From Calditrichota bacterium (GTDB taxonomy: Bacteria > Calditrichota > Calditrichia > RBG-13-44-9), in the NCBI GenBank assembly GCA_016934605.1, contig JAFGSO010000410.1, forward strand, positions 1 through 24,839: DNA of 24,839 bases, given 5' to 3'. A program made the position numbers and the translations under genes. A model generated the notes under the pieces. That model was not told where the DNA came from. It searched no databases and worked only from the letters and a program-made list of their open reading frames with translations. Positions 8,379-16,959 of the stretch are shown one piece after another; position 1 is the first letter of the stretch, and each line of letters begins with the position of its first letter.

Positions 8379-8404
8379 GTTCTTTTGCATCAAGGCAAAA
8401 GAAC
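8379..8404. repeat. Perfect 10-bp hairpin upstream of the second amidotransferase
   Basis: GTTCTTTTGC (8379-8388) and GCAAAAGAAC (8395-8404) enclose the 6-base loop ATCAAG. A run of six T (8372-8377) precedes it on the + strand and no T-run follows, so it is not a + strand terminator for the upstream gene. It lies 36 bases before ATG 8441, where it could influence expression of that gene, or it may be another dispersed repeat. Confidence 0.55.
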
Positions 8405-8440
8405 ATAAATTAAATTTTTTATTTAAATTGGATAATTTCA

Positions 8441-10324
8441 ATGAGCGGTATTGCAGCACTCATATACAAAGATCGTCAGAAAAAAGTGACCGATCGAGAT
8501 CTTATCGGACTGATCGACCCTATCCGATACCCTGATAAGGGTGATGTCAAGCATATAGCGAAAGATCATGTCGGGATGGTAGTTTATGATCAGTTTAGCG
8601 ACAGCGCTGATCATTTCATTTATGAAAATGATCAGATTCTGGTCGTCTGCGATACCGAGATTTACAACTACCGTGAATTATTCCCGGATATTAAAGGTAT
8701 CGAATTCTCGGAGGCTGAAATTATCGCCAGATTATATTCGAAACATGGTCAGGACTGGTGGAAAAACGTCAACGGACCTTTCGGTGTTTTTATTTGGGAT
8801 AAAACGAAACAGGAGGGATTTGCCTACACAGACCGCATCGGAATCCGGCCCCTGGTTTATTTCCAGAATGCTGAAAAGGTCATTGTGGCCTCCCGGATAC
8901 GGTCCATCTCTTCATTGCCGGGTTTCAATAAAGAACTGGAAAAACAGGCAATTTTCAGCTATATCCTGATGGAGATGATACCCACTCCCTATACCATCTT
9001 TAGGGATATCCGGAAACTGGAGAGCGGTCATTTTCTTTATATCCAGAACGGTTCCCTGGAGCCGCGGATGTACTGGAGCATGCAGTATCCGGTGGAAAAG
9101 ATCACCGGGCAGCAGGAAATTGAAGAGAAAGTTTACGATCTCACCAAAAGCGCCGTAGAGAGAATGGTCAATTATAAATCCTCCGTGAAGGAGGTTGGCG
9201 CATTTCTCAGTGGCGGGACCGATTCCAGCACCATTGCCGGGCTGATCAACGAATTATATCCGGGGGAAGCCAGGACCTTTTCCATCGGATTTGACGAACC
9301 GGGATACGATGAGATGCATTATGCCCGCATTGCCGCCCGGGAATTTCAGACCCAACATACCGAGTACTACATCACACCGGACGATATACTGAACAGTCTG
9401 CCGGAGATAGTGGCCGCCTACGATGAACCGTTTGCGAATTCTTCGGTAATTCCGGCCTATTTCTGCGCAAAACTGGCAAAGGAAAAAGGACTGCGGGTGA
9501 TGCTGGGAGGTGACGGGGGAGATGAAATATTCGGCGGGAATGCGCGTTATCATCAGCATTTTGCCGATTTTCAGCGTTATCCGAAATGGTTAATGAACAG
9601 TTTATGGCCTTTCCTGAAAAAATTGCCGGAATGGTCCCGTTTTTCACTGCTGGATAAAGCCTATCGTCATATCCGGAGGGCCAGGGCCCCTCTGCACCAG
9701 AGGATCCATGCCTATAATCTGTTACATTACCTGAAGATGGAGGATATTTTTCATCCCGATTTCCTGGCGGATGGTCCTTTCGAACTCCCGGAAGATATTT
9801 CCGGAAAGTATATTGTTCAATCCGGAACAGCGGATATTCTGGATCAGTACCTGTACAATGATCTGAAGCTGACCCTGATGGACAACGATCTGCGGAAGGT
9901 GAACCGGATGACCGAGCTGGCACACATGCAGGTGCGGTATCCGTTTCTGGATATTTCCCTTCTGGAACTGACCGGCACTATTCCTGCGGATTTAAAGGTA
10001 CGGGACGGACAATTACGGTATATATTCAAAGAAAGCTTTAAAAGTTTATTACCGGCAGAGATTATAGCCAAAACCAAACACGGTTTCGGTTTGCCTGTTG
10101 TACCATGGATGATGAGATGGGAAAAATTGAATAACTATATTAGACGTATAATTTTCGATAATAAAAACTTTCATCAGCATATTTTTAATACAAATTTTAT
10201 AAATAATTTATACACTTTCAGCCAAAAAGATACTACTAAATTCTATGGTAGTTTTTTGTATTACTGTCTATTTCTGAAACTTTGGCTTCAGGAAAATTTT
10301 GAAAAGTCTTATAAGATACATTGA
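8441..10324 (+). CDS. Asparagine-synthetase-like ligase with a degenerate, Cys-less glutaminase domain
   Basis: This 627-residue paralog of the preceding gene has the same two-domain layout but begins MSGIAAL: the catalytic Cys2 of class II glutaminases is Ser. Other glutamine-site motifs are altered too. HRGPD is replaced by a region reading IRYPDKGD, the HRR arginines are missing, YNGE becomes CDTE (70-73) and SDTE becomes SEAE (90-93). The synthetase half looks intact, with P-loop SGGTDSS at 257-263, 'LGGDGGDEIFGG' and 'KTKHGFGLPV'. Glutaminase loss with a live synthetase domain is known in beta-lactam and carbapenam synthetases, where an internal or supplied amine is the nucleophile. This protein may therefore be an ammonia- or amine-using ligase, or a partner of the upstream enzyme. 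The last 200 or so bases are much more AT-rich than the rest of the gene. No clear Shine-Dalgarno precedes ATG 8441. Confidence 0.85.
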   Translation: MSGIAALIYKDRQKKVTDRDLIGLIDPIRYPDKGDVKHIAKDHVGMVVYDQFSDSADHFIYENDQILVVCDTEIYNYRELFPDIKGIEFSEAEIIARLYSKHGQDWWKNVNGPFGVFIWDKTKQEGFAYTDRIGIRPLVYFQNAEKVIVASRIRSISSLPGFNKELEKQAIFSYILMEMIPTPYTIFRDIRKLESGHFLYIQNGSLEPRMYWSMQYPVEKITGQQEIEEKVYDLTKSAVERMVNYKSSVKEVGAFLSGGTDSSTIAGLINELYPGEARTFSIGFDEPGYDEMHYARIAAREFQTQHTEYYITPDDILNSLPEIVAAYDEPFANSSVIPAYFCAKLAKEKGLRVMLGGDGGDEIFGGNARYHQHFADFQRYPKWLMNSLWPFLKKLPEWSRFSLLDKAYRHIRRARAPLHQRIHAYNLLHYLKMEDIFHPDFLADGPFELPEDISGKYIVQSGTADILDQYLYNDLKLTLMDNDLRKVNRMTELAHMQVRYPFLDISLLELTGTIPADLKVRDGQLRYIFKESFKSLLPAEIIAKTKHGFGLPVVPWMMRWEKLNNYIRRIIFDNKNFHQHIFNTNFINNLYTFSQKDTTKFYGSFLYYCLFLKLWLQENFEKSYKIH

Positions 10325-10373
10325 TAAAACAACCAGAAATCATTTTCATTTTTGCCAACTTTTGAGTATTTAG

Positions 10374-11507
10374 ATGGAATTAAATAATCATATCTATCTA
10401 AGAGAGATTAGGTCTCTTGATGAATTTTATAAGCTGGAGGCTGGTTGGAAAGCACTTGGAGATAAATGTGAATACTATAATCCTTTTTTATCATATGATT
10501 GGTTTAAATGTATCTTAGAAACGTATTTGAAAGATAAAGAATTAATGATCCTTGCATGCTACAGCGGAGACAAAGTTTTAGCGATCGCACCTTTCTGGAG
10601 ATATGACTCTAGGATGTACAAAATTAAATTCAAGAATATTGAATTTATAACCTGTCCGGATACCCCGTTTGTAGATTTTATAATAAAATCTGGATATCGA
10701 GAGGCGTGTATTGAGGCTTTTTTTGACTATTTGTATACTGATTTGAGAATATCTTGGGATTTTCTAAATATTAAGCAATTTCCGGAGACATCTCCTCATT
10801 ACGCTTTATTGAAGAGTTTTTTAGATCGGGAGAATAAAAGATATTACACGCAAGTTTCTTCTATCACACCTGTCATTAAAATTGAAGAGGAATGGGAAAC
10901 ATTTCTTCAAGGACGCTCCAGGAAATTCAGAAAGACAAGAAATAATATTCGGAATAGATTAAATAAGTTGGAAAAAGTTGATGTTATCTGCCACAGGCAT
11001 GATGATAAAAAATATTTATTCGATAATATTTTAGAAGTTTCCAGGGCAGGGTGGAAACATGATGAAGGAAAGGGACTTTCCAGTAAATCTGAAACTGTCA
11101 GCTTTTTTGAAAAACTGACACGTGCGGCAAGTCTACAAAATTGGCTTCGTATCTGGCTTCTAATACAGGATGATAATCCTATTGCCATGGAATACGATCT
11201 AACATATAAAGGAAAGGTCTATGCCCTCAGGGCAGATTATAATGAGAAATACGGAGAATTCTCTCCCGGAACTTATCTGGAATATGAAATTATTCAATAT
11301 TATTTCCAAAATGGATATTTGGCATACAGCACCGGACCGGGTTTAAACGAATATAAAATGCACTGGACAGATCATTCATTTAAAAATGTCAATCTTCATA
11401 TCTGTTCAAGTTGGAAGGCAAAAATTAATTGGTATATAGAAATTTACTTTAAATCTAGAACATCAAAGTATAAAAGCAGATTAAAAGAGTTATTGAATAA
11501 GAAATAA
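10374..11507 (+). CDS. CelD/FemAB-like GNAT-family transferase
   Basis: This 377-residue protein has the features of the BioF2/CelD-type acetyltransferase family (Pfam Acetyltransf_6). An N-terminal half contains 'NPFLSYDWFKCILETY' and 'LAIAPFWR'. A basic central segment, 'SRKFRKTRNNIRNRLNKL', is typical just before the second GNAT fold. A C-terminal half contains 'RADYNEKYGEFSPGTYLEYEII' and 'YSTGPGLNEYKMHW'. Such proteins accompany exopolysaccharide genes and probably acylate a sugar or lipid-linked precursor; donor and acceptor are unknown. It is not a close copy of the FemAB-like gene at 2645, so the locus has two different GNAT-fold modifiers. It is preceded by a 49-base gap and has no signal peptide. 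Composition is AT-rich from here to about 11620. Confidence 0.75.
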   Translation: MELNNHIYLREIRSLDEFYKLEAGWKALGDKCEYYNPFLSYDWFKCILETYLKDKELMILACYSGDKVLAIAPFWRYDSRMYKIKFKNIEFITCPDTPFVDFIIKSGYREACIEAFFDYLYTDLRISWDFLNIKQFPETSPHYALLKSFLDRENKRYYTQVSSITPVIKIEEEWETFLQGRSRKFRKTRNNIRNRLNKLEKVDVICHRHDDKKYLFDNILEVSRAGWKHDEGKGLSSKSETVSFFEKLTRAASLQNWLRIWLLIQDDNPIAMEYDLTYKGKVYALRADYNEKYGEFSPGTYLEYEIIQYYFQNGYLAYSTGPGLNEYKMHWTDHSFKNVNLHICSSWKAKINWYIEIYFKSRTSKYKSRLKELLNKK

Positions 11508-11622
11508 AACAATTATAAAGTTCGCTGAGCATTCTCAACGCTTGTAAATTTATAAAGGTATTTTTAGAAGAGTTAATTTAAAAACAATATATTAATTTAA
11601 AATTTTCAATTTTTGTTAAGTC

Positions 11623-12858
11623 ATGTTTCAAAAAAGAATCCTGTTTATTGCTTTTCATTTTCCGCCATTATTGGGAAGCAGTGGTTTATTAAGAACACTA
11701 AAATTTGTTAAATATTTACCCGATTTTAATTTTAAACCACTGGTATTAACTGCGCACCCACGGTCATATCATAAAACCGATTTCAATTTAATTCATCAAA
11801 TACCTAGAGATGTCTATGTAAAAAGAGCATTTGCCTTGAACACTCAAAAACATTTAACTATTAATGGTAAGTATTTAGAATTATTCGCATTACCTGATCA
11901 ATATGTTTCCTGGATTTTTGGGGGAATTATCAGTGGCTTAATCTTAATTATTAAGAGGAGGGTTGATATTATCTATTCTACTTATCCAATAGCAAGTGCC
12001 CATGTTATTGGTTTCATGCTCCATCTTCTAACAAGAAAACCATGGATTGCCGATTTTCGTGATCCCATGAAAGATGAATTTATACCCATGTCACGTTCAA
12101 AATTTAAAGTCAGGAGCATTATTGAAAAATTTACTTTGAAATACTCTACCCATATACTTGTTACGACAAATAACATGAAAAAACTTTATCTTGCCCTGTT
12201 CCCGGAATTTGAAAAAAAAATATCTGTTGTTATGAATGGATATGATGAAGAAGATTTTAAAGTTCTAGAGGCAGGAAACATAAAAAATAAAAGACCAATC
12301 CGATTAATTCATGCCGGTTTATTGGACCTGCTGGATCGCGATCCGATTCCTTTTTTTGAAGCAATAAGAAATTTACTCATTCAAGAAGAATTTTTAGACG
12401 GTGATTTTATTGTCGAACTATATTCACCTGGATATAATGATCTTTACAATGAAAAAATAAATCATCTCAAATTGCAGAATGTGATAAAAATTTTGCCTCC
12501 GGTATCTTATGAAGAAATCCTGAAAATAATGACAAACTCCCATATTCTTTTACTTTTTCAGGGCCCAACCTGTGATACGGTTATTCCGGCTAAGATATTC
12601 GAATATTTTCGAATCGGTCGACCTATATTTGCCCTCACCAGTGAGGAAGGAGAAACCGGACGGCTTTTAAAAAAAATAAATGGCGGTGAGGTGGTTCCTA
12701 TACACGACTCTGAGCAAATTGCAGATGCTCTTTCCAGGTGGATCAATGCAATAAAAGCTGATAGAAAATTACCCGTTGCCAAAAGAGTAGATGTATTACC
12801 TTATTCACGAATGAAGCAGACTGGTTTATTGGCACATATTCTTAATAATCTGAAATGA
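11623..12858 (+). CDS. Glycosyltransferase, GT4-like (GT-B fold)
   Basis: This 411-residue protein begins 'RILFIAFHFPPLLGSSGLLRTLKFVKYLP', a common N-terminus of GT4-like enzymes in polysaccharide loci. It then has 'DIIYSTYPIASAHVIG', 'KPWIADFRDPM', and a C-terminal donor-binding half with 'RLIHAGLL' and 'CDTVIPAKIFEYFRIGRPIFAL'. A hydrophobic stretch near residues 100-115 could associate with the membrane. The 115-base gap upstream is AT-rich with no clear Shine-Dalgarno. The next gene starts 13 bases after the stop, so the two are probably co-transcribed. Donor and acceptor cannot be read from the sequence. Confidence 0.8.
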   Translation: MFQKRILFIAFHFPPLLGSSGLLRTLKFVKYLPDFNFKPLVLTAHPRSYHKTDFNLIHQIPRDVYVKRAFALNTQKHLTINGKYLELFALPDQYVSWIFGGIISGLILIIKRRVDIIYSTYPIASAHVIGFMLHLLTRKPWIADFRDPMKDEFIPMSRSKFKVRSIIEKFTLKYSTHILVTTNNMKKLYLALFPEFEKKISVVMNGYDEEDFKVLEAGNIKNKRPIRLIHAGLLDLLDRDPIPFFEAIRNLLIQEEFLDGDFIVELYSPGYNDLYNEKINHLKLQNVIKILPPVSYEEILKIMTNSHILLLFQGPTCDTVIPAKIFEYFRIGRPIFALTSEEGETGRLLKKINGGEVVPIHDSEQIADALSRWINAIKADRKLPVAKRVDVLPYSRMKQTGLLAHILNNLK

Positions 12859-12860
12859 TT

Positions 12861-12866
12861 AGAGGA
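12861..12866 (+). promoter_or_regulatory. Strong Shine-Dalgarno for the T9SS cargo gene
   Basis: AGAGGA sits 5 bases before ATG 12872, directly after the preceding stop. It is the best Shine-Dalgarno in the window and supports this start, which also yields a proper signal peptide. Confidence 0.55.
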
Positions 12867-12871
12867 ATAAT

Positions 12872-15800
12872 ATGAATAAAAGTACTCTATTTATAAGTTT
12901 TGTTATTTCTCTTGTGATTGGTAATCTTAATTTCCTGGTATCACAAAACAGTTACTTCTGGTATTACTATACCATTGAAGATAGCATCGGTATTAAAGCT
13001 GTAACTGACTTGATTTTTAGTGGTAATGGATTACCGAATCTGGCTTACAGAGATGGTGGCAATGTGATAAAATTTGCCTCTTATGATGGGATTAAATGGA
13101 ATATTCAAATTGCAGATAATACATCATTCCTGGGGGGGGGCAGGGTGACCATGATTTTGGATTCATTGGATAGACCGCATGTCCTGTACCATGCAAATGA
13201 TGGTGCGAATATTAAATATGCCTTTTATAATGGTACTGTATGGATTTCTAAGGAGATAGAATCTGGTTTAGTTCCCACATCCTATTACTGGATTTCGTCA
13301 TCTTATAATTCAGCAGGAAGAATTCATTTTTGTTATACATTGTCTTATCCTAATGAATTATTAACCTATAATTATATTGAAAATGATACAACCGGTGGAT
13401 CAGCATTGGTTGACGGAACGGGTATAAATGGTAAATGGAGTTCGCTGGCTCTCGATGCATCAGAAATACCAAGTATTGCATATTATAGTGACGGGTTTGC
13501 GGATCTGAAGTTCGCCTATATGAATCAGGGCGTTTGGTTGAATGAGACGATTGAAGAGAGCAGTGGATCTGTTTCTCAGGGATTTTTTCCCTCGATGACG
13601 CTTGGTCCGGACGGTCAATTTTACATCGCTTTTCAGGAACATTCTATCGGAAAGATAAAACTGGCCAGGGGTAATTTTGGTTCATGGATTGTTGAGGATG
13701 TGGTAAATTTAACAGGCTGGACTACTTTTTCGACACCCAATCCCCTGAGTGTCAATCAACAAGGTGAACCTCACATTGCATATTGCGATGCCCAGAATGC
13801 TGATCTGATGCTCGCGTATAAGTCTCAGAATATATGGCACATCGAAAATATTGATACCTCGGGAGAAGTTGGACAGTTTGCATCTATGGCAATTAATCCC
13901 ATTACGGGATTACCTTCTGTCAGTTATTTTAATGAATCTCACAGACTTTTAAGAATTGCTATAGCCAGTCTGACAGCCCCGGTTGATACCGACGGTGACG
14001 GGCTTCCGGATTATCTGGAAATTATTCATGGCACGGATCCGGCAGATCTTGATAGCGATGATGATGGCCTGACAGATGGGGAGGAAGACAGGAATCATAA
14101 CGGACTGGTGGAGAGCTATGAAACAGACCCTCGTTTATGGGACAGTGACGGGGATGGTCTTTCTGACGGACTGGAATCGGGCCGAACAAACGGAATCGCA
14201 CCTAAACCGGGCATCAAAGGGACCGATCCTCTAAAGTTTGTTCCGGACCTGGATCCATCCACTACAACAGATCCAAGGAAATTTGACACGGATGGCGATG
14301 AAATGGGGGATGGAGAGGAAGATATCAATCATAACGGCCGGGAAGATTTTGATGAAACCGATCCCAATAATCCGGATACTGATGGTGATGGCATTCTCGA
14401 TGGATATGAAATTCAACTGGGGACCGATCCTCTTGATGTGGATTCGGATGATGACGGCCTGGCTGATGGAACAGAAGATGTTAATTTGAATGGGATAGGG
14501 GACACGGGAGAGACCTCTCCCTCATTATTCGATACAGACGGTGACAGTCTCAGTGACGGACTGGAATTAGGCATTACGAATGGTATCCCCGATCCTGACG
14601 GATCAGGTAAACTGAAAGGGACCGATTTAAATATTTTTGTTCCCGATTCGGATCCTTCAACTACTACCGATCCAAGTTCACCGGATACGGATAATGATTA
14701 TCTGGTCGACGGACTGGAGGACATCAATCATAACGGAAACCGGGAACCCGAAGAGAGTGATCCGTTGAATCCGGATAGTGACGGGGACGGTTTGCTGGAT
14801 GGCTATGATGTCCGCCTGGGGGCCAGTGCCATGGATGTAGATTCGGATGATGACGGACTGGCGGACGGTATAGAAGATGCCAACCGGAACGGAGTCCTGG
14901 ATGCAGGTGAAACCTCACCGGGATTGTTCGATACGGACGGAGACAGTCTCAGTGATGGTCTTGAATCTGGGATCACAAATGGGGTTCCCGATCCGGACGG
15001 GAGCGGACCCATAAAGGGAACGGACATGAGCATTTTTATTCCTGACAGCGATCCCTCTGTTAACTCTGAGCCCTTATTATGGGACACTGACGGAGATTAT
15101 CTGTCAGACGGGGATGAAGATTCCAACAGGAATGGAGCAGTCGACCAGGGTGAAACACATTTTCTGATGTTTGATACCGATAACGATGGATGGTCAGACG
15201 GGGATGAAGTCAGCTTCCTGAGCGACCCTCTTAATAACAGGAGTGTTTTACAACTGGATACCGTACTTCAGGAAAGCTTTGACGGTTCTGATATTCCGGC
15301 TGGATGGCAGGTAGTTGATGAAGGAACCATTGACGCACCGTCATACTGGTTTATCTGGGATAATTCACTGACGCAGGGAACCAATATCCATGGCGGAAGT
15401 GTGACCACCGGCGGAGAAGATCCGTATAAACCGGGTACTTATATTTGGGCGAGCCATTTTACAGGTGCTGATTATAAACTATCTTATAAAATGAGTTCAC
15501 AGAGTAATGGTAGTATGGGCATCATGTTCTATTATAAGGACAATTCCAATTATTATCGGTTTTCAATGAATCGTGAAAAAAGCTTTCAGCGACTTACAAA
15601 AATTGTTCAAGGTAAGTGGAGTATTGTCTCAAATGATTCTTTTACTTATGAAACTAATAAGGAATATAAATTGACACTCTATTGTATTGACGGGAGGATC
15701 CAGGTATATCTTGATGGAATAAGGATTTTTATTATTGATGATCATTCAATAATTAATAGTAGTTTAGGTTTCTATTGTTGGAAAAATGCTATGACCCGTT

Positions 15801-16444
15801 TCGATGATCTTGAGATTATTTCGGGAAATTCCGTAACTGGTATAATTAAAACAGGAACCAAATTAATTAAAGATTTTTATTATTTTAATAGGCATGATCG
15901 TAATATTTTGGAATGGAATATTTTTTATGCAAATAATATTGAAAGGCTTGAATTAAACAGAATTGATATAAATGGGATGAATATTACACTTTTAACGCAA
16001 TTTGTACGTGCTAATGAATTTATTATTTCTGGAAAATATTCTGATGATGATATCTGGAATTCTAAAAATTATAAATTAATAATTTATGATCATAATGGTG
16101 ATATTTTAGAACAAAGTATAGCCAATGTAAGAAAAGGAATTTCGTATAATATATTTCTTTCAGAACCATATCCAAACCCGTCAAATAATATGTCAGAGAT
16201 CAGGATAATCAATACAATAAACGTAAAAATTTCTTACAATATATATAATGTATTAGGTCAAAAAGTGTATCAAGATTTATTCAATTTTCAGCCAGGTTTG
16301 CAAAAAATCAATTGGGATGGTACTGATGAATTGGGTATTTTGCTCCCATCAGGCATATATTATCTTAAATTTGATATTTTAGATGAGTCAGTCCCAAGGA
16401 AAATTTTGCGAACAGAGATCAGGAAAATTCTAAGAATTCATTAA
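12872..16444 (+). CDS. Large secreted T9SS substrate: beta-propeller, thrombospondin-3-type calcium repeats, LamG-like domain, sorting domain
   Basis: This 1190-residue protein has four regions. A signal peptide occupies about residues 1-25 (MNKST, then a hydrophobic core). Residues 30-370 are propeller-like repeats of the form 'PHIAYCDAQNADLMLAY'. Residues 372-790 are Asp-rich thrombospondin type 3-like calcium-binding repeats (DTDGDGLPD, DSDDDGLTDGEED and variants). Residues 790-985 form a LamG/DUF1080-like jelly-roll ('YYKDNSNYYRFSM', 'IQVYLDGIRIF'). Residues 1094-1190 form a T9SS type A sorting domain ('PYPNPSNN', 'NVLGQKVYQ', 'SGIYYLKF'). It should be exported by Sec and T9SS to the cell surface or medium, where it may bind carbohydrate in the presence of calcium. 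A run of nine G at 13132-13140 lies in the coding frame. Codons after about 15480 are clearly more AT-rich than those before. Confidence 0.88.
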   Translation: MNKSTLFISFVISLVIGNLNFLVSQNSYFWYYYTIEDSIGIKAVTDLIFSGNGLPNLAYRDGGNVIKFASYDGIKWNIQIADNTSFLGGGRVTMILDSLDRPHVLYHANDGANIKYAFYNGTVWISKEIESGLVPTSYYWISSSYNSAGRIHFCYTLSYPNELLTYNYIENDTTGGSALVDGTGINGKWSSLALDASEIPSIAYYSDGFADLKFAYMNQGVWLNETIEESSGSVSQGFFPSMTLGPDGQFYIAFQEHSIGKIKLARGNFGSWIVEDVVNLTGWTTFSTPNPLSVNQQGEPHIAYCDAQNADLMLAYKSQNIWHIENIDTSGEVGQFASMAINPITGLPSVSYFNESHRLLRIAIASLTAPVDTDGDGLPDYLEIIHGTDPADLDSDDDGLTDGEEDRNHNGLVESYETDPRLWDSDGDGLSDGLESGRTNGIAPKPGIKGTDPLKFVPDLDPSTTTDPRKFDTDGDEMGDGEEDINHNGREDFDETDPNNPDTDGDGILDGYEIQLGTDPLDVDSDDDGLADGTEDVNLNGIGDTGETSPSLFDTDGDSLSDGLELGITNGIPDPDGSGKLKGTDLNIFVPDSDPSTTTDPSSPDTDNDYLVDGLEDINHNGNREPEESDPLNPDSDGDGLLDGYDVRLGASAMDVDSDDDGLADGIEDANRNGVLDAGETSPGLFDTDGDSLSDGLESGITNGVPDPDGSGPIKGTDMSIFIPDSDPSVNSEPLLWDTDGDYLSDGDEDSNRNGAVDQGETHFLMFDTDNDGWSDGDEVSFLSDPLNNRSVLQLDTVLQESFDGSDIPAGWQVVDEGTIDAPSYWFIWDNSLTQGTNIHGGSVTTGGEDPYKPGTYIWASHFTGADYKLSYKMSSQSNGSMGIMFYYKDNSNYYRFSMNREKSFQRLTKIVQGKWSIVSNDSFTYETNKEYKLTLYCIDGRIQVYLDGIRIFIIDDHSIINSSLGFYCWKNAMTRFDDLEIISGNSVTGIIKTGTKLIKDFYYFNRHDRNILEWNIFYANNIERLELNRIDINGMNITLLTQFVRANEFIISGKYSDDDIWNSKNYKLIIYDHNGDILEQSIANVRKGISYNIFLSEPYPNPSNNMSEIRIINTINVKISYNIYNVLGQKVYQDLFNFQPGLQKINWDGTDELGILLPSGIYYLKFDILDESVPRKILRTEIRKILRIH
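13132..13140 (+). repeat. Homopolymer tract of nine G inside the T9SS cargo gene
   Basis: Nine consecutive G encode part of F-L-G-G-G-R near residues 86-91 of the surface protein. Gain or loss of one base would frameshift the protein within its propeller domain. Such tracts are hot spots of slipped-strand mispairing. Confidence 0.85.
13985..15240 (+). repeat. Three tandem super-repeats of about 130 residues in the Asp-rich region
   Basis: Units start at 13985 (residue 372), 14375 (502) and 14774 (635), so they are 390 and 399 bases apart; the last extends to about 15240. Each runs through the same order of sub-motifs: D-D/S-GDG-hydrophobic-D, GTDP or equivalent, DSDDDGL-DG-ED, NG, ETSP/ETDP, DGLE-G-TNG, KGTD, FVPD-DPS, and a final ED-NHNG or similar. 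Units 2 and 3 are more alike than either is to unit 1, which implies stepwise duplication. They are protein-level repeats with divergent DNA. Confidence 0.8.
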
Positions 16445-16850
16445 TCATTGATACCTCAAACAAAACATAGTATAATATTTATTACCAAATAAGATTAGTC
16501 TATTCAGAAGTTAACATGAATTTACACAAAAATTAAGACTTGACTAGTATAATCTTTAATAATTACTTCCAATAATCTAATATTTAAAAAAGTATAAAAA
16601 ATTCACACAATTGTTCGAAACCGTATTTATAGGGCTCCACAAAACTCTTAAGTTTTATTATAACTAATGATAATATAGGATAGAAACAATTTTATAAAAC
16701 GTATTTTGCCTTTCTGTCCGGTTTTTTATGCTGTTAGGGCAACCAGTACCACCTGATGCCTAAACAGAAGGGATGAATAAGGAATAGGATGTCCTTGAGT
16801 TTTGTGAACGTCCATAAAAATATAGGGCATGAAAATGTCAAATGTAAGTA
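16445..16850. other. Gene-free AT-rich stretch between the T9SS cargo gene and the IS element
   Basis: I see no convincing gene on either strand. Frames are short and of low complexity. An imperfect inverted repeat, CTGTTAGGGCA with TGCCTAAACAG, spans about 16730-16766, shortly after a CCGGTTTTTT stretch; I cannot call it a terminator. TAAGTA at 16845-16850 is the left copy of the IS target duplication. Confidence 0.5.
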
Positions 16851-16867
16851 GTCGTCCCTGAAAAAGT
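16851..16867 (+). repeat. Left terminal inverted repeat of the IS
   Basis: GTCGTCCCTGAAAAAGT, exactly complementary to 18303-18319. The first roughly 40 bases of the IS recur in diverged form at 23212-23250. Confidence 0.9.
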
Positions 16868-16959
16868 GTATAAATATAATATAAATAATATTTTGAATAC
16901 CGTTTTTTGTTGCATAAATTACCACATAATCGACCGTTTAACCCAAAACCCGGTGATTT

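Noticed and set aside
9372..9923. 183-residue open frame on the minus strand
   Set aside because: It is antisense to the second amidotransferase, in its GC-richer part where shadow frames are common. The translation is Arg/Pro/Ser-rich without any family signal.
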